Part shown: piece after piece, positions 23,401-36,650 of the stretch
Position numbering within the stretch: position 1 is the stretch's first letter
How the letters are laid out: each line of letters begins with the position of its first letter
Assembly: GCA_034509425.1 (NCBI GenBank)
Contig: JAVTVJ010000570.1
Coordinates: 744,001-808,000, forward strand
Source: Eopsaltria australis
Lineage: Eukaryota > Chordata > Aves > Passeriformes > Petroicidae
Direction of reading: 5' to 3'
DNA: 64,000 nucleotides
Position numbers and translations under genes: made by a program
Notes under the pieces: generated by a model
The model's database searches: none
What the model saw: only the letters and a program-made list of their open reading frames with translations
What the model was told of the DNA's origin: nothing

Positions 23401-26400
23401 GTCAGCAGCATATTAGGCAGAAACACAAATAATGGTCATTAAACCTCAAAGAAGCAACATTTAGAGAAGTTTACTACACCAGCCATGAGATCAAACCTGT
23501 GTCAAGTCTCAGCTGTGATTTAGAAAGCTGGGAGAACTCCTGGCATTGGGGTCAGGCTGAGCACGGACAGAGCACTCGGATTCTCTCCATGGTCATGGCA
23601 ACACCACTGGAAAAAAACTCCTCTGGAGGCACCAGGAAACTCCACTCCCAGGCACTGCCACAGGTTGTACAAGCCCATCCCTTCGAGCTCTGAGCACTTA
23701 GAACACTTGGGTTTAGAGGGACAAGACTTTTCCCTATTGATCCCAAGGTCCATCTTGTGAAAACTAAACGCACACATCGGCCGTCACTTTGTCTGCCCTG
23801 CTTATTCTCTCCCAAAATTATGGACCTGAAAATGCTCTGTGCTTTCCCACACAAGCAGTGGAAACGTGGGCAAGGTGCAGAGGAAGCAGAAGCTTGAACA
23901 GCACCTGAAAGGACTCACTTTACTCTAAGCAGCCCTCAGATAACAGCAGAAAAGGAATTATCAAGCTGATAACATGGTCGTATTTCCCCATTCCACTCAG
24001 GCATGCAACAACTGTCTGCCTTCGACTCTCCTAAGCAGGCAACCAAGAAAATCTGGGAAAAAAATATCACAGCTAAAAGCCTGAAACAGAGCTTTTCTTC
24101 TGTTGTGTTACAACACCTTCTTTCTAAAGAACATTCAAGGTCTGAAATCCAAGTTGTTGTTTATGAATACACCATAAGCTAAAGGAGACATGTAACTAGA
24201 ATCTGAACAGAACTGTAATTTTTTATGGCAATATTGCATCTCCCTTAATTGAAGTTTTAAGCATAAAATTACTTTCCAAAATGATGGCTTTTATCCAAAT
24301 ATTAGAGAATTTGGCCTGAAAATTGTTACTTTCTGTTCTGTGACAGACATCACGAAGTAGGGAAGCTGCACAGAAATGCTTTGTCTTGTTTAAAGTGCCT
24401 GCTGTATTCTACTCTGCTCACACCTGATACTCAAAGCACAGGGCTTTCATGCTGGTGTGGTTTTGTGACATATAAAAAATGTGATACAGGCTTTGCAAAC
24501 TGCTCTGTCTTCAGCTCTGTGGATGGTGGGTGCCTTCTGACAAGCTCCCAAAGACCCTGATGACACCACCATGCATCATTATAAACCTGACACAGCTCTT
24601 ATCCCTCAACAAATTTCGTTTTATTTCTGAGGGGAAAGGAAAATCCCACCTGGGTCAGACTTGGCTCAGTGATGGGTGAACAGAACTGGCAACCTGAGCC
24701 TTGAACAGCCCCAGCAGTGAGAACTCAGAGAATAAAAATGTGTGTCCTGAAATGGTTCCAGGTCAAGCAAGGTTTAAGCTGGCATGGAAATAGGAGAGAG
24801 AAGCTGTTCTGTGTCTGATAGTTCTTTCTTCAAGAATAAAAGCTGAAAATAGCCTGTTGGACAGAGAACTAATATTGAACACAGTATGAAATGGCTCTGT
24901 ATTAAAAAGCAATGAAAAGCATCTTGGATATTTAGCATGTGTTAAAAAATCAGCTCTTCCTGAGGCCTGTGAGTGCTTAAACAAAATTGTATTTCCCAGT
25001 TTCTAAGTCAGGCACACAAACAGCAGACTGTTTCCAGAGCCTGGCACATGCAGAAGTTATAGTATTTCAAATTCCTAACTTACTTAATGTCTTCAATTCA
25101 TTTATGTCTTGGTACTATCAGCAGGGTAATTATCCCTGCCTCAGTAATGGCACTGCTTAAGGAATCCTGGCATGCACTTCTTCAGTAATAAGCACTTCAT
25201 TTTGTCAATGACTTCACTTAAAAACTCCTTGCTTTCCAAGACCTGATTATTTTTACAGAGCATGAAAATTAACAACTCTACCTCATATAAATTCTTTTAT
25301 CTGCTTGGAAAAAGGTGCTGGTCCAAACTGCTGCACCATTTACGTGTCCAGGCTTGGCTTCAGCTCTCAGTGGTTTGCATATTTGGCCTTTTGATATTTT
25401 TACTGCACTTTTCTTTGTCAATGCCAACTGAGAGCTGTTTTCTTTGGTCAGCTGGGTGCTGCAGCCAACAGCTCCCCCTTCTCCTGGTACCAGTGAGATA
25501 GCTGTCACTCAGAGGCTTGGCATGCTCAAGACTCCACTTCCCTACCCAAGACCCCAGAAAAATAAAAGCTACAGAGACAGGCCCATAAATCATAAGAAGA
25601 AAGAAAACATTTGCATTATCCTGGGAGCCCCCTAGCACCACTGAACCTCAGAATCTGGCAGCTGTTAGGGTACAGCAGGATTGTCAGAGCCCATAAACGT
25701 TCACTCTGGACTGAAACTTGGCATGAAGTGATGCCACTCGACTGCTCCACCTCTTATCCCAAACTCTGTTTCTCATTCAGAGGCAGTGATGGCACACAGA
25801 GCTCTCTATTCATGGCAGATTTGGGAGGTTTGTGCCACTGCTCCAGCAAATTCCATTATTTCTAACTGTGAAGCTTTCTGAAGCTTGATGAGATTATTTT
25901 TTAAAGTAAAAGTGACCTCAGGGACTGCTATTCCCCAGACCTCTGATATGTAGGATTTATTCCAAACTCAAAAGTGGCAGATGACTGGTTTTTCCTGCCT
26001 TTCTCTGCCAACAGACCAATTTGGCCACAGCAGTCTAAAAAATCTCTAAAAACTGTGTGAAGCCTTGCTTCTTTTTCCCCCTCCCCCTCCAGTTTTTAAT
26101 CCAGAGACCAAAGATGTTTTCCTTTTTCCTTTCCTTCCTCTTTATTCCTCTCTAGCAGATAAAGGAACATTTTCAAATCAAAGATAACCTTGCCCAAAGG
26201 CATCAGTGTTCATGAGCCTGCACAAGTTGAAACACCAGGGCCCTCAGGTCCAACGTGCTGTCATCAGGATTGGAATTCCTCCCTGAGAGCTGGGATGTGG
26301 AGAAAAATACAAATTGCTGATGCTGTTCCAAACAATATCCTTGATTCCAAGAGGTGCAGCACTTCCAGCTACCTTCCACTAAACTGATCTATTTTATCAG

Positions 26401-27627
26401 CTTGGCACATCTCTATGGTGTTATCTTAATGCACTTGAAAACAAAACCAAAGGTTCTGCTGCCCTGTGTGATGGAGATATTCAGTGTTCCACGTGCTCCA
26501 TGCTGTTCTCCAACAAGAAGCCAAAATCAGATCATTAAATAAGGTGTCAGCACATGTGAAGGTCAAGGTCAGAGGCAGATCTTTACAGTATCCAGCATTT
26601 ACAGTGAAGGTAAATGGACTGAGCAAACTGAATTCAGGTCCTATCCCACTGAGTTTTAGTTTAGGATTTTATTGTCCATTGTTCACCATTAAATTGATGC
26701 TTAAAAATACCTGTTTTGTAATTAATTGTATGGGGAAAAAATCTGCAACAGAAAAAGACCAGCATCCTCCTTTTTCCAAAACCTCTGACTGTAGGATTTG
26801 GAGGCCTTAGGAGGCAGAAGCAGCAGGAAATTAATATTGGATATCACTGGAAGTGTCAGCAGAAGTGTGGAGGTATTAAAGAAAATCTAAGGTGTTGCTG
26901 TTTGGTGTGGAAGGATGTTCCCTAGAAAGCAGAGAGAGACCTAGCTGTGCTGAGAAAAACTGCTTCAGTGAAACTTCAACAATCCAACCAAGTAAGGATG
27001 AAGAGAGAATCAATCCCAACATAAAAAAAAGCCTGGAATGAGAGATAAGGCTTAGGGAACAACATCAGTGAAATGTTTAGAAAGAAAAATCCCCACACTG
27101 AGATGTAAATCAGAAAGTGGCAAGTGAGCAATTAAACCCTGGCTGGATGATGAGGTCACTGACCACAAGATTTTAGTTATTTGGTGCATGTAACTGAAGC
27201 CTTCGATTCATGTCAGTGTCAGGAAGTTCATGCAGCAATATTAACAAATGCACTAACTAAGCTTGGATAAGCTTTCATTACTCTGAATAAAACCAGATTT
27301 TTCAGTATTCAGTAAATTATTCAGTAAATACATATCACACATTTGCAGCCCTTCATGGATTTGCCTTGGGATTTTACTTCCAAGACTTTATGGCAGTAGA
27401 AAATCTGGAGGCTGGCTCAAAAAAAAAAAACCAAACAACCCAAAACATATTAAGCTATGAGCTTTCTAATCTGTGCACACATTTGGAGTTGAAAGATCAC
27501 TAAATAAAAGATTTTTAAATTCTGAATATGCCTGAAGCAAGAAACCTTGGGGAGGGATGAGATGGGACATGGTAAAAAGTGCTAATAAATGAAAGGAAGG
27601 TGGGTGTCAGAAAGGAGAAATTATTTT
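20429..27627. other. Long noncoding stretch, nothing recognised
   Basis: About 7 kb of unique-looking, AT-leaning DNA. Small items: a 7-bp motif (TATATTG) repeated three times at 21181-21201, a pyrimidine-rich patch near 26070-26095, and an A run near 27420-27431. Open frames up to 153 aa (20827-21288 minus) carry no motif and overlap frames on the other strand. Confidence 0.5.
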
Positions 27628-27658
27628 GATTTTTTTTATTATTATTATTCTTTTTTTA
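27628..27658. repeat. T-run / (ATT)n microsatellite
   Basis: T8, then ATT repeated about five times, then C and T7. Simple-sequence repeat. Confidence 0.85.
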
Positions 27659-30600
27659 GTTTTAAGTGTTTGGGCTCAGGCTCTGATTGAGAAAAGCAGG
27701 ATTTGTCTGTGTCTCTGTCAGTACAGGGAAGGTACAATGGCACAGTTACCTGCTCATGTATAAAGAGGAGCAAGCCTCTCCCACCAGAACATCTCTGACT
27801 GTGTGTGCTACAGTCCTAAGGACTTTGCAATGCACTGAAGCCTCAAGCTGAACTTTCTGTTTCCCTTCTTTTAGAGGTTTCAACACCTATTCTCTACTTC
27901 TGCAAATTAATAATATTAAGAGTTTAGCTAGAGGTTAGCTTACTCATTAATGTTGAGCCTGGGGCTTGAATTTTATAAACAGCTAAGACCTTTGCCTGCT
28001 AACCTACAAGGTCAGCACATTTTTGTTGTGGAATATGATCTAAATGGATTAAAAAGAATAAGCCTTGCCTTTAGGAACCCTTCATAAACCACCAATACAT
28101 AACAATAACCTTTTCACACACTGAAATCTCAGTAGAGGTTTTGTAACACCACTGTCCACGTGTGATAATGCTTCACAGTGGCCACAAACACTCCTAAAAA
28201 TCCTTTATTACACATCCTCCATATCTTTCAGTACACTTTAAAATTAGATGTCATCTCATGTTGGGGTTCAGAACATAACTCAGACTGTGTAAAATGCATC
28301 TTTTCTCTGATATCATCTAAATATTATCAGAAGTTACGAAACTAGAGAGGAAACAGAGTAATATATTGAGCAGCTTGCCCAGGAGAGTGCCTGAGTCAGA
28401 AACATTCATGATATATAAAAGGAGTACCAGAAATTTAAACACCCCACTAAAATTCTTCATCTTAGAACTCAATGAGCATATTACTAAAAGTTAATTAATT
28501 TTTCCCAAACAAGGAAAAGCCGTGCTCCAGCACTAAATGTGTGACATCAGAGCTGAGCCATGCATGGGGGTGCAGAGCAGGGGGAGAGGGGATGTGGCCC
28601 TTTTGTGCCAAGGTAGGAGCTGGCTGCTTGCTCTGGTTTTGCTTACATGAGGAAAAAAACCAGTTTGCCTTTCATCCCAGGCAGTTGTGATTGGATACCA
28701 TCATTAGGAGTAACTCCTGTCTGGAGCTCTGGAGAATGATTGACTGACAGCCAGAAAGGGAGATTTGAAGCAAGTTAGCCATATGTTCAGAAGACAAAAG
28801 AGATTTATCATCTGTCTCCCCAAAGGAGGCCAAACTAAGGTTATTGAGTCTGCACAGAAAGTCAAATAATCACAGTGACATCAAAACTGACTTAATTGGT
28901 ACAAAAGACACAGACAGCTCTGCTGGTTAACGACTAAATTAAGTAAGATGTTACATATAAAACATTTAAAAGAAACTATATCTGGTTGTGTAAGCAGAAA
29001 AGGATCAGAAGCTGAAATACAGGCACAAGTGTTCTAATGGCAAATCCAAATTTCTAGATCGAGGGATTTTATTTCTGAAGTCAGCTTCATGCCCTGGCAG
29101 CTGGAACAATACTTCCTTGCTAAATCATGATTTTCAGCAAGCAGAAGACAACAAAGAAATATGGAGCTGACTGGGCTAATTCCATCTTCTAAACTGAAAT
29201 GAATCAAACACGACACACAGAGCATCTACAGCACAAAGAATATTGGTCAGCTAAAACCACTGGCTTCTTTTTACAAAGTTTAGCTTGTATTTCTGTTCCC
29301 TTAACCATCCCCCCCAAAACAAAACAAACAGGAATCAAATAAAACACCCCCCACCACGCTACATTTATTATTAACCTATGACATAGAAATAATTTTACTA
29401 CATAAATGAATTCCTACATTAAAAACTAGTGATCTATTGATTTCTCTGCCAGGACACATGTTCTTAACAAAAAGCACAGTGAGCACCAGTGGATAAACAT
29501 CTGATACTGAGGCAAGCGGGGAAAGGAAGAGCTGACAACAACATTCTCACCCACAAGAAAATGAGGCCGGATGGAATTCATGTTTTTGGCTTCCAGGAGA
29601 GGAAGGAAAAAAAAATTACTTCCCAAAACAAAGGAAAAATAATACATACATTTATATATGTATATATATAGGTATGGAAACCGCAGGTAAGGAGATGTGC
29701 ATTCCCACGTCCTTCAAGGTGCTTATTTGTCTGACCTTGAGCTGTTCCAGTTTGCCACAAGAGGCAGGAAGTCTGCTGGCATTCTTATTTTCTTTGTGGA
29801 TATTTTCGTGCACATTTCAGGAAGAAGCAGTGCTGCAGAAACAGATTTAACTGGGAGTTTTTCAGCCCTTTCTGCAGGTAGCCAATAATTTGGTAGGGGC
29901 GCAGTGAAAAACCACAATAAACCTGGAATACCAGAACTGTGCTAGAGACTTGGATCACTGAACACCTACTGGGGAAAAAGCAAAATGCTGTTGGCTCCTA
30001 CCAGAGTTTTTCAACTGCAGAGTGAGTTTGATTCAGTGTTACTGAAAAACAGTTTCCAGCCAGGAATTTACCAGGTGTCCAAGGATGCAATGAAAACTGT
30101 CAAAATATAATCAAAAAAAGCTCAAGAGTCAAACGTTAGGTGACAGCTGAGCACAAAAAGGAGGAGCTGTTCAGCAAAGGATTAGAGTGCAGAATGAGAG
30201 AGTGGAGAAAACACACAGTCACCTTTTTTCCTTAAAACAGAAAAAACCTCTAGTTCAGACTGGTTTATTTCAACCAGTTTATTTCTATGAGACAAACTCC
30301 TACGTGGCTTTGGAATGGGACAATTTACCTTTTTCTGGGTCATCATTGTAAGATTCCTCCAGCACATTACCAAGTAACATGCTGAAAAAGAAGAAACAGC
30401 CCAAGAGCAGCCCTACATAAAGCTCAGATGTTGCTGGGTCACCCGTGCCTGCCTCTGTCCCCTGAGGGTCACATCACTGTGCTCCTCTGGGTGGGTGGCT
30501 CTGCCACCCCAGGGAAATGTAAGACCTGGTCATTTTATGAGGAACCTGAGTTTTCTAAATCCTCAAGCTCCTCTTTACTCTTCTGTGCTCAGAGCACTAA

Positions 30601-31138
30601 AGATAAGGGGGTCAGACACAACTGGCATGGGCAGTTCAATTGCCATGTTCAACAGATGTCATTTTTGGATAAAATTGTATAATTTGCATGGAGTTAAATT
30701 TCAAAACATTCATGGTTAGCTGATTTATCATTTCTAAAAAGAAAATACAGGTATCTGATAAAGAGCAGAAGAAAAATCCTGTTACATTTCAAGACAGCTA
30801 CAATCCCCATTAACAATATTTGTTTTGTAGCAGTGCTGTCCCACCCTCTGCCTGGTCAGGGCTTCAGAAATGTCCCCTTCCCTAAGGCAGGAGGCTTTAT
30901 ACAAATGGAATTTGTGACACAAAACCTGTCTCAGCCTCCTCTCAAAGACCTTCAGACCAGTCTGAGAGCATCTCCTAGAGACAGAAACTTTTCATGAGAT
31001 GTCTCCTAAATCCATGTTGCCATAGGAAATGCCCTATTTTAAATCTTGCCTGTCAGGGAAGTGGTGCATTAATGTATCTGGTGTTTATCATATATCAGTT
31101 CCTACCTCCTGACACAAGTTTTGTGTGAATTCTCAAAC
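27659..31138. other. Noncoding stretch with small simple repeats
   Basis: An A/C-rich patch lies at about 29310-29355 and an AT-rich microsatellite (ATACAT, TATATA) at about 29640-29671. The segment 30836-31138 is pyrimidine-rich and might be an older extension of the following CR1 piece, but I cannot align it. No exon or RNA gene is recognised. Confidence 0.45.
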
Positions 31139-31515
31139 CCTCACAGTCCTGTCAAGCTTCCCTTCCCCAGGCAGGAGAGCAGGTTCCTCATGGGTCCTAT
31201 TGTCCAGTTTTGTGATCATCCTCATTGTTCTCTGTTAGAATCTTTCTTTCTCTTTAAACATCATTACCCAAACTGGACACAGTGCTCCCACTGAGCTTTT
31301 CTGGGATTACTTTGTGTGCCTTGAAAGCTGCATTCCTATTTATACATCCCAAGGTGGTATTTGCCCTCTTGAGAAGAGAAAGTGCTGCTTAATCCTGTGT
31401 GTTGGTTCTGAAATAACATCTGTAAATAACATCCTTTTCTGTAGAGCTGCTCCAGTCCCCCACCCTTTACTTATGCACTTTCTCATTCCTGCATTTGAGC
31501 CTAGGGAAATTTTTT
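31139..31515 (-). mobile_element. CR1-type LINE fragment, old and diverged
   Basis: Antisense CR1 landmarks occur in order on the plus strand: TTGTGATCATCCTCATTGTTCT near 31210, CCAAACTGGACACAGTGCTCC near 31268, GGTGGTATTTGCCCTCTTG near 31353, and AACATCCTTTTCTGTAGAGC with TGCTCCAG near 31428. These match the region upstream of the 3' end in full-length CR1, so this copy lacks the terminal part at the left. It is on the minus strand and has no intact frame. Confidence 0.75.
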
Positions 31516-34500
31516 GTTAATCATTTTCTCTTTTTTTTTTTTTTCTTAGACAATTTTCCCCATTTTTCAGGATAATTCCATCTCAACTCAGCCTGCCCTA
31601 CCCACAGCAACCCACTCTCAAAGGATGATTTCCCCAGCACTTCTGCAGCCCCACTCAGCAGAACCCTCCTGCTCTGAGTCGAATCTCCCCAGCTCATCTC
31701 CATCTCAGGAGATGGTGTTAAAGGGTGCCTAAATCAGGAGAAGGCTCCATTTTTCCTTGTTGAAAGCAAACCACTGGCTTTTTCGTGAAGAGCTGAGCCC
31801 TTCCCTGGGTGGCTCTGCAATAGTTTGAGTTCAGAGAGCTTTTTGCCCTCACTGATGTGAAATCAATTCCCCATCGCTGCCCTTGGCACTCCGGGCTCCA
31901 GGAGAGAGGCCCTTGGGACCAAGTCCTGACTCACTGCTCTGGATGCTGATTCCTATTTGTTCACTGCTGCTTTTGGAACGGGGCAGTTCAGCTTTGAATG
32001 AAAAGTTTTTTTTTTTTCCACCACTAGAACTAATTAGCACTGACAGGGAGGGACAATGGATTTGTTATCACTGACACGCATTTCCAACTGTATTGCCTCA
32101 ATTAAACTGATGTCATGCACAACACTACAGGAGAGTGGCCTGAATTTCAAAGAACTCATGTGAAGACCTGGTGGAGTTATTTCAGACCTGATGGAAATGT
32201 AATGAAAGAAATGCAATGTAATGTACAGAACTGATGGCAGAAATTTGGATGAGATTCACGTTGCACTTTTTACTCAGCAAAGGCCTAGAGAATACTTCAG
32301 AAAACGATGGGTTTATTTTTTCAGGAGATAAAATGAATAGGTAATTTATTATTCCACTGCTAGTACTAGTATTCTAAAGAGGTCACCTCCTTTTCATGTA
32401 TATAGTCACACAAATGAATACATACTTATCTGCTGGATGCCTTTTCTGAAGTATTCTCAATAAAAACAAGAACTTTTAAGAATGACAAATGTTTGAGCAG
32501 TCACATACTGACATAGTATAACTTCTCTGCATTCCTTTGCCCATTTGCAACAGAGGCAAAACATTTCAGAATTAAAAATTTAAGAAAGTAAAAGTCAGTC
32601 CCTTTTTTAAAAGAAGCCAAGTGTGCTACTGCAAAATAACTGCAACCGTGGAAATACATTTCTGCACTCCATGTTCAAATAAAACACTGAATGCCCAGGA
32701 AGCTCTGCTATTTTCTAATTAAAGGAGTAGGGGTATGAAAGGCAGACCCACAGTTCAGTAGTGCCAGGATATCATGCTTAAAATAAAAACTATTACTGTA
32801 GCATGAAAGCTGCAATAAAAACATCCACCTCTAGTATCAAAACCTGAATTTTAGCAGACACCTTCATTGCTAAAGCTGGAAATCTCTGCCTCCATAAACA
32901 GCACAATGGATCCCTGGACAAAGTGTTCCTAACCAGTATTTAACCATAAAGTTTCATTTTTCAAACATCTCCCCCTCTGCTCCAGGGTTATTCCATTTTA
33001 ATGGCAGAGCTGTCACGTGCACCCAGCTGGCCACAAAGACTTTTCATTTTGGTGACAGAAAAGATGAAATCATAGCATATTTTTGAACCAATATGTATGG
33101 AGACACACTTTTGTTTTGAGAGAGCAGATTTTTTTTTTGCAAAGCAGCAAATCACAGAGTACCTCAGTCAATCTGCAGATGACTCACTGCTTGTCCAAGA
33201 GCCAGACAAAAAATACAAGTAACGTAAAAAAACCTAAGAAAGCTGAAGAAAAAGAGGGCTTAATTATTCACAACATCTCTCCCCAAAATCAGTGCAAAGT
33301 AAAATAATTTTTAAGGGTTAAGCACAGTAAATGTCCCAGACAACAACTTGAGAGGACTTGTTTGTGCACAGATGATCTCTGGTCTCTCAGGCACACATTC
33401 ACTCACTTTTTTTCTGCCTCCAGCAGGTTGTTATTTACTCCTGCAGCTCAAGCAAATGTTTCTTCTTTATTGGAGCTGGGTTTTGGGATGGGATAAGGCT
33501 AAACAATAAAAAGTGCTTGCGGGAGAAGCCAAGAAAACAGCAACTCCTTAACTATTGTAAGAATGTGCAATCTTAGTTGCAATAAAATGAATAAAATGAG
33601 GGTAGTGGGGGCGTCACCTGCTCCATCTGATTGCCAGCTGGGAGGGAGAATCAGCCCAGCACAGTCTGCAGGGAAACAACTTCCAACAACGCTCTTGGAT
33701 TGAATTTAAACTTATCTATTCAAGGTACACTGAACCTAGGAAATGACTGCAATATCAAGAAAGGCCTCCTTTGGGAAAGTACTCTCTGTTCCCCCAAATT
33801 TATGTGATTTCATTTATCAGAAGCGTTTGTAGGAAGTGACAGAGATGAGTAATTGCAGCAAGTGTCAAGTGTTGGTTTTGGTATGAGCACTATGAGCTGA
33901 ATGTAATCTCATTTCACTCCTACTGCTCTGTAATGTGCTCCCAGCCTTGATTAGTGCTCCTTGAGTGACCTGCTTGAGCATTCATGACATTTCTAGAATA
34001 TCCATTCACTTCCCAATGTCTGAGTTAGCTTTTGCCCATTCGACTTAAAAATACCTCCAGCACTTGTGTGCAAATCCTTTAAATAGTTTCTCCTCCTCAT
34101 CAACAGATTTCAAACATTTTCAAGAAGGAAAACACACTCCTCCCCAGCTCCTCACTGTTCTGTTTTCTTGTGACTGATTTTAAGTATTCATCAATTTATT
34201 TTTTTTTTCCTGATACCAGGTCCTAGTGCAGGAATGTTTTCATCTGTCAAATCAAAAGTGGTTCTGCTTTTTTCTCTTTCTACAGGAAGATGAGTAGGTT
34301 GTCTTATCATTTGGAAAACTCCTATTTAGCATTTTTATCGTAGATAATTGCTCCAGATGGAGTCTGGTTGAAAAGAAATGTATTCTTCTGCGTCAGAGTT
34401 TAACCCAAAGGGCTTTGGGATCTTTATTCAAAATTCAGTGACTTCCCACATTACATAAGCTCATTACCACCACATTTTTCATATTCCAAGTAGAACTTAC

Positions 34501-36584
34501 AATAACTAAATCACAACAAAACCTCAAATTGCTTCAACTTTACACTTGATTTTCCTGCATCTCAAAACAGGTAAAATAGCAGACTCACTCTGCTACAAAA
34601 AGGAGCATATATAAAACGATTAAAAAATTCTATTCCACATATGTGTAAATCTCTGAGAGCCTCATGCATTATTCAGTAGATGAAAGAGAAGGAAGAACCT
34701 GGAAAAGGCCAGGGGAAAGTGTTATTACTGCTCTGCTTTGTAAAATTAACTATTTCAAGCTGCTTAACCTTAGCTCAGAACATTGTGTTGGACTGGTGCT
34801 CTTATAAAGAGGAATCTGCTGCAAATTAAAATCTTGTCTGCTGCTTTTGAAAATGAAAAACTTGAGAATACTTATGAAGTGGAGCCACCTTCTTGCTCCT
34901 TTTACTGATTTGAAAACGAGTCACATTTCAAATGCTTATTCCCATGTGTCATCCAGAGAAGACCACCCAAAGTTACAGCATTTTGAGCAAACTTTCAGTT
35001 CTCCAAACCTGCAGTAGCCCCTTGCACTCCTCCCCTCCTGACCTCATCCATTTGGCTCTCAAACACAAGTGTTAAGCAGGACAAAGACCCACAAGCCCCA
35101 GCTTCTTTAAAAACACAAAAGGAAGGGGAAAAACAAGCCCCTATAATCTCAAGGTGCATTTCTTAAAACAGATTGGTAGGAAAGATAAGCATTTCCACTA
35201 AAAGCAGAACATGTCCCCCTGGTTTTACCCCAAAAATCCAGCATCACAAGCCCTGGCACAACGACAGAGGCCACAGGCTTCCACCTTAGCTGAGCTCAAC
35301 AGGTGGTGGAACTCTGATACAGCAACATTTTCAATTAATAGAGATCATCAGGTGACAAGGGAATTAAATTTAATGCTTAAGCACTTGCTAAACTACAGCC
35401 ACCTCTTATTCCTGGAGTACTACTCATCTAGAAATATATACATGACAATCAGCTGATTAAGAAGGGTTAGGCTTTGTAAAAAAATAAAACAACCCAAAAC
35501 CAGCTAAGACATCACATTCCATTATATTGTGGGTTTGTTTCCAATAAATGCCTACATTGTATTCCCAAACCTGCTCAGACCAAATAAAAACCTTGTTTAT
35601 ATTTTCTGCTTTCCCACTAGGACATGCACACAACTGCCAGTAAATTCATCAAAAGCCATTTCCTCTCTTTGCTGAGTTTGCTCCCTGACTCAGGATTTCC
35701 CATTTGCTTGCATTCAGGGCTAGGAGTTGAAAACAGACTCGGTGCTTGAGAACTGCTGCACACAGAAAACCCCTTAAAACACAGAAAGAATCATTGGTTG
35801 ATGATTCCTCAATTGAATGTAAATTGAGTTGTCTGATAACATTCTGCTTCCATTTTATAACATTTGTCCTGTTTATATCACCCTTCCAGTTCTAAACACT
35901 GTTCCTGCTAAACTAAGAAACAAAGCTGTGGGCATTTTGCTCCTTCAGAGTCAAAGATTTAGCAGATGGCAATTTCAAAGTTTTATTTTGATCTGGTACG
36001 TTCTGTCTCCCTGACAGAAAACTAAAGTTGTTTGCTCCCTCCTGGGCATGATTTTTGTATCTTACACAATACAGAAGAAAACAGCACATCCCTCCTGACA
36101 CCTCTTCAGAAATCTGCTTGGAATTACATCCACTACAAAGCATAATTGATGATGGCAATAGATTTGATACTTTTTTCATGAGATGACTTTAGATTTTATG
36201 GGTATATGGGACAGGGGTGTATCTTCACTTGCAGCTAAACCATCCCTTCCTACCCTGACTGTGGCTCACCCAGAAAGCAGCACAAAATGGGGAAAAATTC
36301 AGAAAATACCTCCATTAGCAACATCAAACATTTTCACCCAGCTAATAATTACATTGTTACATATAATGTACTTACATAATTAACAACTTGGGTTATTAAA
36401 TCCACATAACACAATTAGGCAAGGCTGTTATGGGTGTCGTAAGCCATTCTCTCCTGATATGTTTCATCTGTTGGTTCACACACACTCCTTCACTGTTCCT
36501 GCTGTGAACATAACCAGTTTATGTGTTGCCTAAATATTTTTAGTTTTTATCAGTCTAATCCAAAATATGCCTGGACTGAGTGGA
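31516..36584. other. Noncoding stretch, nothing recognised
   Basis: T14 near 31531-31544 preceded by TTTTCTC gives a pyrimidine tract ending in TTAG, but no exon follows. The remainder is AT-rich unique DNA with scattered T runs (for example 32007-32018 and 34199-34208). Open frames are below about 90 aa and without motifs. Confidence 0.5.
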
Positions 36585-36650
36585 CATATATCTATGTGTG
36601 TGTATATCTATATATATAATATATAGAGAGATATGTATATATACACATAT
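36585..36650. repeat. AT/GT-rich imperfect microsatellite
   Basis: Mixed ATAT, GTGTGT, TATATA, GAGAGA and ATACAC steps. It is an imperfect dinucleotide-type simple repeat. Confidence 0.85.
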
